64,000 nt of DNA from Lytechinus variegatus (Eukaryota > Echinodermata > Echinoidea > Temnopleuroida > Toxopneustidae): NCBI RefSeq assembly GCF_018143015.1, contig NC_054750.1:9452501-9516500 (forward strand), given 5' to 3'. The notes beneath the pieces are model-generated. The model was not told where the DNA came from and made no database searches. It worked only from the letters and a program-made list of their open reading frames with translations. Positions 10,988 through 22,279 of this stretch are shown here, piece after piece; positions within the stretch are counted from its first letter, which is position 1; each line of letters opens with the position of its first letter. The position numbers and the translations under genes are program-made.

Positions 10988-13900
10988 TAACCCTGTAAGT
11001 TAGAGCTCTGATCGGATCGGATGATCGGGACCACATACTTTTCCCTATGATTGGTATCGGTCAAAAAGATCGGCAGTAAATATCGGATTTTGCTATTTGT
11101 TTATCAAGCACAAAAAACAGACCCATATTGTCCTTAACTGACCTGATTGTCCTCAGCTGACCCCATGTATGCCAAGCACTACTCACATATCTTATTCTTC
11201 CCTTGGGAGTCTGGGTCTCACTGTCAAAAGCGAGGCAGTGATTTACGATTGTTCAAGGCCGACATGGCCCAGCTGGTTGGTATCACTACCAGCGTTTAAT
11301 AGAATGGATCCCCCGCCCTCAGTGCGCGCCCTGGCCCGGCCTTGTAAATGTGTCATCGCAAGCCAAAGCCCGGCCGTCCACTAGAGAGAGGGAGATGGAG
11401 GGGGAAAGGGACCATCGGAGCTCATCTAATAAATACGCCAACGCAGACACTTTCCCCGATCCGATCCACACAGAGAGAAGGTGAGAGAGAGTTTGGGAGA
11501 GGAGACGGAGGGAGTTATGGACGAAAAAAAAAAGAGCAGAGAGTAAACCTCGTGGAATGATGCCAACTTTCATCTGAGGGTATTTAAAATGTGATCAGGC
11601 CTGACAGAAAATGTAAGAAAGGTCTGATTTTTTTATTGGGGTTTTTTTTTGTATGAAGTCGTTGTTCCTTGATGGTTGTTTTGTTGTTGCTTTTTTTTTC
11701 AACAAGCGTTAATCATGAAAATAGGGATGATTAAATGTTGAAGTAACAGCCTCGATGTCATATAATCATCAATGAAAATACCATATTTTGTATTCAAAGC
11801 AGTGGCGGCACTGGGATGGGGGGGAGATTTGAATAAAAAATGACGTCCATAATCCCGTAATTTAAACAAACAAAAAATCTTGTCTGCCCTCGGCTCGCCC
11901 CAACATTTTCCACATTAATATTCACTGAAGACAGCAGCTATGAATTTCAATACAAGAAAAAAAGACTTGCAATACTGGAAAATTAAAAGAGAATATTTCA
12001 GAGATAATTGGGAATTTACCATCACTCAGAAACGTTCTCTAATTGTTTTTCTCCTCTCTTCCACTCTGCTTTCACTCAAGATACAATGAATCAACTAAGT
12101 TCTCTCGTTTCTTGCCTCTGGCTCTCCACCCTCTTGGATATGCTTTCCCTTTCATCATCTCAATGAATGACCATTCACAGCATCTTTTTCACTCATTTGC
12201 AATGCCAGTTTTCATGCCCCGACACTGAATACTGGAAACACTTCTCAAAATCGCACCTCACATTTTCCATAACATTCCATCAAAAACATCTGCAAAAAAA
12301 TTGTCCCTTGCCCACACCATGTCCCCACCCCCACTTGTGGCACTGCCCACGATACTACACATGTATTTCAAAAAAAATATTTTGCAAAATATTTCATTTG
12401 AAATACCTTTCAAAATTACGAATTTTTATCATTTGAACCTACATGTATAACTGGGTCTATTTTTTTAGACTAATCGAGAAAGTACTGGTGAAGGCGGCGT
12501 GTGTTGGAATGTCATTTTGATTGTGTGAGGGGATATAAAAAAAGGTTGCATTGTTTCGAAACATAAAAGGAATTCTCCGGCTCCCACCACCTATCCTTCT
12601 CTCTCTCTATCTCCCTCGCACACACAGATGGGGGAGGGCCCCCGGAGGGGTCAGTTTATTTCTGAAGTCACGACCTTTCCTGATAAGGGAACCATGTGGC
12701 TTCTTCTTTGTTTCCCCAAAAATTTCATTGGCTATCGAAGGTCCAATCAGCTCAAGTGAGCTGGTTGTGTGTTTACTTTCTGTTTTGAGCATGCAGACAG
12801 TATCGAGGGCAAGGTAGGGAAACACCATGGAGCAACACCTTCTTTCTGACCCTCTGACATGCGGGACCGTAACTCCATGGTTGGAGCTAGCTCGTAAATT
12901 TTGGTGAAGCCTTGTCCTTGCTTGGAATTGACCAATGAGAATCGTTCCCTCTAATTTCCATCCACGGCACTCGACGCTGATTGGATTTATCATCTGATAA
13001 GATCTCTTTCATATGACGAAGGTTGTTTACAAAACCACTGGAGCGTAATGCCCATCAGACGATTAGGGGGATTTTCTCAAGTGGATGTTTCCAAAATATT
13101 AAACAAGTCTGGTCCCTGGGGTCAAAGTTGTCAATGAAGGAGTTGTGGGCAGGAAAGGGTGTTCATATTTTGTTAGGGACGCACCATAAGATATCCAGGG
13201 GAGGGGGTTGGAAGTTTGAAAAAAACTTGACTTGCTAAATGAGCAACAACAAACTGACTCAACATCAGATTAAAAAAAAAACAAAAAAACTTGGTCCACT
13301 GACAAATCATCTCAAAGGTGAAAAAAAACCTTGTCTCAATGGAGGATGGGGAAAAAATGCTCAAAGAAAGGAAAAAAAAATCACTACCCTGTCCCCGAAC
13401 TCTCCATCGCTACGATCTGGCATTACCGTATTTGAAACTTGAAAGTAACATACACCATTACTCTCATTCCTTTCAGCCCCCCCCCCATTCTCCCTCCCCT
13501 CGTACGGTACCGGTAGTCAGTCTCTCTCCCCATCTCTTCCTCTCGAGCTCACTGAATCATTTGAATTCCCAGGTCATCGTATCAGGACGGCCAGAATGAA
13601 GCTCCGCCAAGCACCTAATACCTCGATGTGATTGTTGCACGCGTACACGTGGTCTTTTTTTCAGTTGTGTGTTTCCTCCGATCCTTCAGCGCTGCATTCA
13701 TATCACATTATCACATCCATGCACAACCCACGACTAAATATGCACTGGATTTATAATCAGTATCACAAACAAGTTTTATTTGTACCGCCAAATGGGAATA
13801 AAGTATAAAGATAATTTTTTTGTATTTTTGTGATTTAAGTTGGAAACTTATTCTTACTGTAACATGTACAAACTACAAATTTGAATTGGTGGTCATGAAC

Positions 13901-14826
13901 AAATAATTTACTTTATGGACAATAAAGTTATTCAATTCAAAATGACATGAACCACCCCCTCCCCCAAGAAAAAAGTATGGTTTCAAACGATGAATGAGAA
14001 AGAATGACATGATTTTCAAAAAGTTGAGAGTGAGAGATGGAAATGATAACTTGAGGAAATGGAGGTAAAATATGAAAACATGTAGTCAAGAAAGGAAAAT
14101 CAAAATTAGAATCAATGGAGGAGTACACCCCTCTTCACTTTCTTGCACAGCCTACATAACCGCTCATCTTACTGCTGGAAAGAAGAAAATGTAAACATGC
14201 TTTTCATATTCTTATACTGATTTAAAATATAAACCTGCTTTCAAAACACGACACATCAAGTTTCCTTTATATTTTGATATATAACAGAAAGTGAAATAAC
14301 AATTGAGAACGTGAAACAAAACAGAGAACATGATGGGCTCAGACTTTGGAGGTCGCGATAACATTCTTGTGCACGGTGGTGGAAGTAATTTACGAGCGTA
14401 GCCTGCCAAATGGCGCTAGGAAAAAAGTGAACTGTAGTGTAAATCTTTTTCTTTAAGAGGAATGTGGAATGATTGAGGGGCACGCGACTCCAATTAATCC
14501 GCAGTTTTCTGCATGGCAACAGGTATTTTTTTAATCTCTATTGTGGTAACCCCGGAGCAATGATGACCTGAGTTAAGGACATCAAGACATCCATTTCACT
14601 GTTGCAGCCATATCGGCTTGCAGCATGGCACCCGACCAAGAGCTAATACAGCAAGCGCACAGCAGCTACGGCCGGCTAGTGAGCCAACTGAGGCCTGGCG
14701 CGGTGCGGGGAATCTTGCAACCGATCATAACGATACTTGGCTATGATCGGTGATCGGCATGAAACGATCGATCAGCATTGATTAGATCGAGATCGGCCGC
14801 CGATCCGAGAATCGGTTACAGGGTTA
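10988..14826. mobile_element. 3.8 kb non-autonomous hAT-like element, TSD GTAGGCCC
   Basis: GTAGGCCC occurs at 10980-10987 and again at 14827-14834. Between them the ends are TAACCCTGTAA and TTACAGGGTTA, followed inward by GATCGG-rich subterminal blocks (ATCGGATCGGATGATCGGG left; CGGCCGCCGATCCGAGAATC right). I found no transposase frame. The middle (12570-13050) is GC-richer with several CCAAT/ATTGG boxes; the remainder is AT-rich with purine and pyrimidine runs. Confidence 0.75.
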
Positions 14827-14834
14827 GTAGGCCC

Positions 14835-14975
14835 CTCCACTTTTTTCATTTCATTGCTACGTTTCAATCCTGCATATGTTATGCATTTTTTTTTCATTGT
14901 AAACATGATTACGAAATGTACTTTGATGATTGTGGAATATGAATATATCAATAAATAAATAAATAAATAAATATA
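14835..14975 (+). mobile_element. Displaced 3' tail of the LINE at 10353-10987
   Basis: After the 8-bp duplication the LINE 3' UTR continues (CTCCACTTTTTTCATTTCAT) and ends in an (AAAT)n tract at 14950-14972, a common LINE tail type. It shows the hAT-like element inserted into an existing LINE copy. Confidence 0.65.
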
Positions 14976-15354
14976 TGTAGTGTATCGTATCGTATTATTG
15001 TATTCGTATATTGCCTTGTAGGTGTGCTGGTGGAATGCAATATCGATATCACATTCGTAAATTGTTGACGCCCTCTCCATTCGTTTGTAAATATTTCATA
15101 GTTTGGCTGCCATTTTGATCGTTTTTGCTGTGTTCTTCCCAACTAAACATCGGTAAAGTATAATTTTCATGCATTTTTATCTATATCGTTTAAAATTAAA
15201 GTAGGCCCCTATTTTAAAATTGAATAATTAAATATTTTTAGTTTGTAGTTTACCGTATATATCCTTAGAAATATTTACACCAAAGTTTGGACTCTGGATT
15301 CACAAAAGTGTTACAGTAAAATGTAAGAAATTGTTGAATAAATCCCCAGAAACG

Positions 15355-16603
15355 GGCTTATGTCGAAAGGGTGGGTGCTGTCGCGTTAGGGTGCGTCAAC
15401 GCGAACGCGAAGATTCGTCCAAAGCCCCCCCCGGTTTGGCCGAAAGGGTACGTTGGGAGCGCCACGTCGCGTCGCGTTCACTGGAACGCGCCCTTTTGTC
15501 CAAAGCCCCCCCGGTTTGGACGAAAGGGTGTGTTTAATAATAATAAATAAATAAATACAAATATTTATAAGAAAGCTGAATATAAGGTATTTTGTCAAAC
15601 ATTGCCAATTTGCACGTAAAATAGTGGATTTTTAATCATTTAAAGCATTGACAATTTGAGGAAAAGAAAGAAAAGTTCAACTAAGAATAATAATGATAAT
15701 AATAATAATGATAATAAAATCAGATACCCACCCTTGCAATAAGCCACTTGGTGCCAATTTTTCACTCAAATTCATTTCCATAAATTCACTCTTTGGGGTG
15801 AAAATTATTATTATTATCATTATTATAAGTATTATTATTATTGTTATTATTTTTATTATTATAAGTATTATTATTATTATTATTATTATACAAACAACAC
15901 GCACATATTATTATTATTATAGATACAACACGCACACATACACAACAGATATCTCACAAAATATACTGAGGCAGGGTCTCAAGTGTAAAATATAGTAAGG
16001 TAGGGTCTGAAGAGTTAAACGTTGTGAATGCTGACCCGACATCAATTTTGGCCTTGCCCTTCCAGGACACATCTGCCGTAAGTTTTATAATTTGGGGGAC
16101 ACCAAATATCTCCAGGTATACGAATGTTTTCCTTTGTAATAAATACACACCTGCAAAGTATAAAATTGAAGGTAAATTACCTTTTTTTTATTTGAAAGGA
16201 CCTTGAAATCAGTCATAATTTTTTCATGTATCAATATTACACCATAAAACATTTCCACCGAAAAATCCTCATGCAGCATGCCGTCATTGTTTTTTTTTTA
16301 CCTTAAAAAGAATGTTTGTGCCATATGATGATTTATGTTCCTATGCAAATTTCACATATCACTCGTCTTTTTTGTTTGTTCAGCTTTCTTATTAATATTT
16401 GTATTTATTTATTCATTATCATTAAACACACCCTTTCGTCCAAACCGGGGGGGCTTTGGACGAAAGGGCGCGTTCCAGTGAGCGCGACGCGACGTGGCGC
16501 TCCCAACACACCCTTTCGGCCAAAACGGGGGGGCTTTGGACGAATCTTCGCGTTCGCGTTGACGCACCCTAACGCGACAGCACCCACCCTTTCGAAATAA
16601 GCC
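15355..16603. mobile_element. GC-rich long-terminal-inverted-repeat element, TSD CCAGAAACG
   Basis: Arms of about 200 bp (15355-15560 and 16400-16603) are CG-rich inverse copies with repeated internal units (GGACGAAAGGG, CCAAAGCCCCCC). CCAGAAACG stands at 15346-15354 and 16604-16612. The centre is AT-rich with (ATT)n tracts at 15690-15720 and 15805-15920. No protein is recognised. Confidence 0.75.
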
Positions 16604-17733
16604 CCAGAAACGACGGTTATTCCCGTCTACCTGAGAGGCTGAGTGACACTCCGTTTCGTCTAACAATAATATCGAACTAGTTTAATAGCCACCTAACTAG
16701 TTACTAGCCAACAAAATTATAAAACAATTAGGCCTACCTAACTTTAGCCGTTTTTCTACCTTTGAGTTCTCAACACCAAGTGTTTGTTACAGTGTGAGTG
16801 TGACTATCTATCTATGACTGTGAATGATTGAATGATCATGTCTAACTCTACTCTCTAGTCTAGTCTACGACTACGACGTGACTCACATTGACTGTTACTG
16901 TTATGTTAGATCCAGTTCGATCTAGAATCTAGATTTATTTTAGTGCAACTTCACACTCACAGTACGGTACTCATAATATAAATGGGCGAAATATTTGAAT
17001 GCCAACTTACGGGTACAGAACACCAAAAGAGCAGCTAGCAGAGAAATTAGAAGCCAACGTCGCGCATCGCACACACCAAAATTACCACGTAGCCAACGAA
17101 TGTGATGTAACGGCCGGAGATTTAACCCCTGTCTAATTTGAACGACTGAATCACAGTAGCATGATTATTTGATCAGATATGTGTGCAAAAGTATTACATG
17201 CGCTATGAATGAAATGGTTTATTGTTTGAGCCATGTACTCTACATGTAATTCTGACCAATCAGAATTAACAGTACTTTCTGAACGTCACTTCTTTTCTAC
17301 TGTGCCCCGCCCCCCTCCAAGAAAAAAAAAATCTCTCCGAAAAAAAAATGGAGAAAATTATAAATGAGAAGAGAAGTGAAATGGGGGGGGGGGGGCGGAC
17401 GGCGTTGAGGAAAGAAGTGCACCATTGTGATTTTTTCCCCCATTTTTTTATCAAAAGAATGAATGAATTTGATTAAAGTCACGAGAGATGCTCATCGCAG
17501 ATATTCAGATCTAACTTTAGAAGAATTAAGTAACTATTGTAGCACTTGGGGAAAGCAGTAGCGGAGCCAGGTAGGGGCATCCGGTCCGTGCCCCCCCCCC
17601 CTTGAGAGGCACAACAAAGGGATTCATAGAGAGTACTCATCGACTCAGATCGTAACATTCATGATTGTTCAAGAGTGAAATGATATGATAGGCCTACTAC
17701 ATGCATGCAATTGTTTCAAAACAACCATTTTGA
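16604..17733. other. No confirmed gene; possible orphan leader-like exon inside
   Basis: Mostly featureless. At 17011-17070 on the minus strand a run coding RRWLLISLLAALLVFCT ends at a good donor (GTAAGT). Its only nearby ATG (17067) is one frame off, and no downstream exon was found. Confidence 0.3.
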
Positions 17734-17741
17734 ATTAAATG

Positions 17742-18282
17742 CCCGGGGGGCCACTTCCATTCACGAGATACCATGCGCGACCATGGGGTCTCGAAAAGCA
17801 CCCTAAACACGTAATTTCCATATTCTGAAAATGCACCCCTTAACAAGTATTGGCGTGTGAAACCCTACCCTTAACAAGTATTGGAAACAAACGATACTCT
17901 TGGCAAAATTATTCCCTGAAATGAACCCTTAAACAAGTACAGGAATGTTTTATTGTTACGGGTCCTTCGGTCGTCGGCTTTACCTTATTTGGTTTCGTAC
18001 GTACGTACGACCCTGCCTTCTACACCTCGCGCAAATAGGACTCTAAACACGTAGTGTTGGGGCAAACTTGAGGACATCCTTTATAAAACATTTTAATTTT
18101 GTTTTATCATCCCCGCAAATTCGACCCTAAACACGTAATTTTCCTAGCGAAATAGATACCCCTTTTTCATTACTTTTGTGTTTTTGACACCCTTATCACG
18201 TTACGTACGTAACGTGACACCCTTTTTACGTGTTTTTTGGTCGCGCATGGTATCCACTCGTCAATGTAAGTCCCCCCCCGGG
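17742..18282. mobile_element. hAT-like MITE with 8-bp target duplication ATTAAATG
   Basis: ATTAAATG flanks both ends (17734-17741 and 18283-18290). The ends are inverse: CCCGGGGGGCCACTTCCATT with GATACCATGCGCGACC, against GGTCGCGCATGGTATC with CCCCCCCCGGG. The 541 bp interior has several diverged CCCTAAACACGTAAT and CCTTAACAAGTATTGG phrases. Confidence 0.82.
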
Positions 18283-18663
18283 ATTAAATGCTCTGCTAAA
18301 AACAATGCTGTTTATTCAGTATGTGAATCGCTCAGTAAGTTGTTTAAACAGTTAAAACAAGTGTTTAAAATCTCAAACACTTGCCATGCTTATAATTTCA
18401 TGATAGTTGACTATTTTAATTTGTTTAAGATTTCAAACAACTACTGTGCGATGCACATAGTAAAAAGCGTTGTTTAAACTATTTTTAACAGTATATAGTG
18501 TAGGCCTATTTTAATGAGACTTTTATATATTTTAGTTGTTTAAGATTCAAACGTTTGTTTAAATTTTCTTAAAAAATATACTGTAATGTTCATAATATAG
18601 GAAACAGGGTATGCGCTCCAGCTCCCGTCCTGGGATCTTGATCGGAGTGACACAAGGCGACAT

Positions 18664-18807
18664 CGGGTTTCATGAAAGGACTTGTCAGACGTTTTATCCG
18701 ACACTTATCCGATCGTTACCATAGGAACAGTGCCTCTCCAATCAAAATCATGGAAAGATGTCAGATCTGACAACTTGTCGGATGAAAATATTGATGAAAC
18801 GCTCCAC
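18664..18807. mobile_element. MITE of the TTTCATGAAAGGACTTGTC family, uninterrupted copy
   Basis: The left end GTTTCATGAAAGGACTTGTC and right end ATTGATGAAACGCTCC are inverse, with inner TTTTATCCGACA and TGTCGGATGAAAA. It matches the outer element at 36506-36804 and shows that element's original, unbroken form. Confidence 0.7.
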
Positions 18808-20642
18808 TGATCCCGACATCCAAAGGCTTGGCATCATATAAAATCTGGTGACAAGACCCAACGGAAATGGTGCATCATAGCCTATACACAACCGAGTCTA
18901 TACCGCAACACTGTGCCTGGTTGTCATATCCCACGATGACGCAGCATATAGGCGGATCCGGGGGGCCGAGGGGCCCGCCCCCTCCCCCCTATTGGCGGAG
19001 CAAAAAAAAGGAAAAAGGAGAAAGAAAGGGAAAAAAGAAAAGAGATGAAAAAAAAGTAGAAGAAAGATAAGATGAGGAAGACGAGTGAAAAAAATAAGAT
19101 GAGGGATGACTTGGGAAAAAAATCATCACCAATAAAATTTTCGCTCGCGCTTCGCGCTCGCTTTGCCTGTTAGGTGATTTTTCATCTTGCTCAATATGGA
19201 GCTTAAAATATCAGATTTTGAAGTCATTATACATAAAGCATATTTTAGCTCGGAAATCGAACTTTCTTTATTTTGTTTGATTTACCTTTTTTTCTAATAA
19301 AAATGCACTGTATAAAATATGTCATATTAACATTAATTGCTCGCGCTGTTTGATTGTCAGGTACCTATCATTTTCGTGTATTCCATAACTCAAAATATCC
19401 CTATTCAGGTCTGATTGTCAAGAGGTATCAGCTAGCGCTGTACGTTACGCACGCACTGTATGTTATTATCTCAATATTAATTAACAAATTACTTGAAATC
19501 CCCATTACATGACAGTTTATCAAAAATTTTGGCTCCGATTTGCGCTAACATTAATTATTAAAAATATGTATCCTATTCATGAATTTCAAAAATGCTTGAA
19601 ATGTCTAGTTTTCAGGCCATAAGGCGGGCCATAACAGTTTTAGCGTTATGCTTATTAGAATAAAAAGTAAGTTATTGATTTAATAATTAAATTGTCCATT
19701 TCTTCAGAATGGAATATTGACAAGTTTCATCTCACTGTTAGATATTGGGAAGAGGAAGATATGATGACACTGAAATGTCCTAATGTCCCGGTCCTATTGT
19801 AAAAACTCAAGGGACCTTGTCTTGACAAGCCTAGCTTTTTAAGGTCTTTTTTTCAAAATTTAAAATTGTTTGTAACGTTTGTCTCCGGAATCCTACTCTA
19901 TTTTATTATAATTTGTCATGTAACTACCATAACGCGGCATGAATGTTTTTGTGAAAGGAAGAAATAAATGAACTATTAGTCGGAATGTAGAGGACCAGTG
20001 TCCACGGACGAAATTTTCAGAATTAGTCAGTGATTTCCAGAAATTTGTCGGTGATTTTCTCCGACAAATCTTCATGAAATGGAATTGAGTCGGAGACAGT
20101 GAAATAGTCGGAGAAAATGAAATTCGTCGGACCCCCCCAGCCCCCCCGATTTTAGGAGTAGCGCCCTCTAGTGTTGAAAATCAGTCCATTCATTCGATCA
20201 AAGGTTACACAATTTCTCCGCATGCATGTCTGAAATTATGTATCGCCGATTTGAAGTTTAATACAATCATCCAAGACCAGCAAAGAGTAAAAACCGTTTC
20301 GTCCCACTTCATTGATCTGAATATTGACAAATAAGGAGACTTAAGGGGTGAGTATCATAACATAATTAATCAAAAACAAATGAGCTTTCACTGCACCGGG
20401 CCTAGCCCTAGGCCTAGCCGGCGGTAGTGACTGGGTCTGGAGAACTCACGGGGCCGGGGAGCTCCCGCTGCCACCCCGCCGAATGCAAAGGCCGTGCTCT
20501 GCTCTGTTCGCGGTAGAGATAGCCCACTTGTCATGCTTGTTCACTGCAACCATCCTGCCTGTGGGGAATCTACATAGTACAGGTAGGACTATGGACTATG
20601 GTATGCCAATGCTGTACATAGCACACACTTTAAAAAAATCAT
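18808..20642. other. No gene; low-complexity and repeat remnants
   Basis: Holds a fragment resembling the CGGATCCGGGGG element end (near 18951), a purine-rich run (19000-19120), a TCGCTCGCGCTTCGCGCTCG phrase (19140-19162) and a G+C-rich stretch (20395-20520). No exon is supported. Confidence 0.4.
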
Positions 20643-20646
20643 TTAA

Positions 20647-21026
20647 AGAGAAATTCCAGTACCGGTAGTTGTAGTTAACACTGATTTCATGAGAAAGGCT
20701 TAATTGCCAGTATATCATCGAGGATCTAGATCTGGTACAGTTACATCAACTGGACTTTGTGAAATCTTGAAATCTACGCTGAAAAATGTTCACGCCGAAA
20801 ATCCCCAACACAGATAAGCACACGTGGGACAATGTTGCTTAGGGCGTCGGGCCCGACGCCCTACCCAAATCCCGTGCTTATTTGCTGATTTCTCAGCAAT
20901 TGCACAATTTCTTCCAGAATCCTTTGGCACATGCGTTTTATTTATACAAACAGACACTTTAGTGGTCATTTCATTGGATTCTGTACGAACTCATTTTGAT
21001 ATCGTTACCAAAACTAGCATTTACCT
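20647..21026. mobile_element. TTAA-flanked MITE, copy A
   Basis: TTAA at 20643-20646 and 21027-21030. The ends AGAGAAATTCCAG and the inverse of AGGTAAATGCTAG are related. It is the same element, opposite orientation, as 54542-54925 (shared GATATCGTTACCAAAAC, CCAGAATCCTTTGGCACAT and CACACGTGGGACA phrases). Confidence 0.75.
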
Positions 21027-21142
21027 TTAACTATCACTTTTGTGAACAAAATTACTTATTTCCATACAGTTGCATTTTTTGCAATTGATTTTTCATGACA
21101 TGAGTAACTTGGGAATAATTTTTGACTTTTGTATTCACCAGA

Positions 21143-21584
21143 CAGTAGAGGTGCACGGCCAATATGGGAGACTCTCCAATAAGGGAGACAATCTCCCATA
21201 TTGGAAACTTGCTTTGCAAAAGAACAAAAGAAACAACACCCACAAAAGTATGATTTTTCCACCCAAACTTTTGTCCCACTGAGGTCAGAAGCCTATTTGT
21301 TTTGTGTGTGGATGACAACAAAAATCCTTATAAAAACAAAAGTAGACAGTGAATTTTTAAGTAGACTGTGAAAAGGAGTAATATTTCATGAGGAATCTGC
21401 TTATCACATTTTATTTGCCGCCAAGGTAATCCTTTTTAAGCAAATGTAAACAAAGAAAATTGGTCTCCAAAACTGGAGACTGTCTCTGAAATTTGATACC
21501 AAAATTCTTTATGGAAGTCTCTGATATTGGAGATAATCTCTCTCATGGGAGACAGTCTCCAATATTGGCCGTGCGCCTCTACTG
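21143..21584. mobile_element. MITE with CAGTAGAGG ends and 5-bp duplication CCAGA
   Basis: CCAGA precedes (21138-21142) and follows (21585-21589). The ends CAGTAGAGGTGCACGGCCAA and TTGGCCGTGCGCCTCTACTG are inverse. Subterminal GGGAGACT and AGTCTCC phrases are repeated several times in both orientations, so either strand could fold into a complex hairpin. Confidence 0.78.
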
Positions 21585-21691
21585 CCAGAGCGCTCAAAAA
21601 CTTGAATTTGGGGGATATTTTTGTGAACGCCCTCTATTTTGCGGAAAGTAATATGGCAACAAAATTTTCATTTTTCAATCTCTATTTTTAA

Positions 21692-22275
21692 AGGTCAAAT
21701 CCACCCCAGAAAATCATTGATTTCATTCGATAGAGAAAAATCAAACAAACATAACGCTGCAAATTTCATCGAAATCGAATGTAAAATAAGAAAGTTATGA
21801 CACTTAAGTTTCACTTATTTTTCACAAAACAGTGATATGCACAACTCAGCGATATGCAAAAGAGAGAGTCGATGATGTCCATCACTCACTATTTCTTTTG
21901 TTTTTTATTGTTTGAATTATACATATTTCAATTTGTATAAATTTGACAATAAGGACCAACTTAACCTCAAACTGTTAAAATAATGGTAATTCCACATGTT
22001 CAGGGAGAAATAAAACTTTGTTTCACTTGACGAGGAGGAGAAAAATAGATTATTTCATATTTCATATAATAAAAAACAAAAAAATTGTGAGTGGGTGACG
22101 TCATCAGTCTGCCAATTTGAATACCGACCAGGATGTGCTTTGTGAAATTAAGCGAAACTTTAAAATGTCATAACTTTCTTATTTTATATCGATTTTGATG
22201 AAATTTTTAGTGTTTTGCTTGTTGGATTTTTCTCCTTTTTTTCAAATCAACTTTTTGTTGGGGTGAACTTGTCCT
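21692..22275. mobile_element. TTAA-flanked MITE of the AGGTCAAATCCACCCCAG family
   Basis: TTAA at 21688-21691 and 22276-22279. The ends AGGTCAAATCCACCCCAG and GGGGTGAACTTGTCCT are inverse. The interior pairs CATCGAAATCGAATGTAAAA with TTTTATATCGATTTTGATG. Relatives: 42317-42568, 45609-46204 and 48721-49289. Confidence 0.78.
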
Positions 22276-22279
22276 TTAA

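Noticed and set aside
11262..11330. Possible tRNA-like sequence (TGGCCCAGCTGGTTGG)
   Set aside because: Only an A-box-like word is present; no matching B box or stems follow.
12607..12993. 128-codon open frame on the minus strand
   Set aside because: No recognisable domain, overlaps other open frames on both strands, and lies inside a transposable element in GC-richer DNA where chance frames lengthen.
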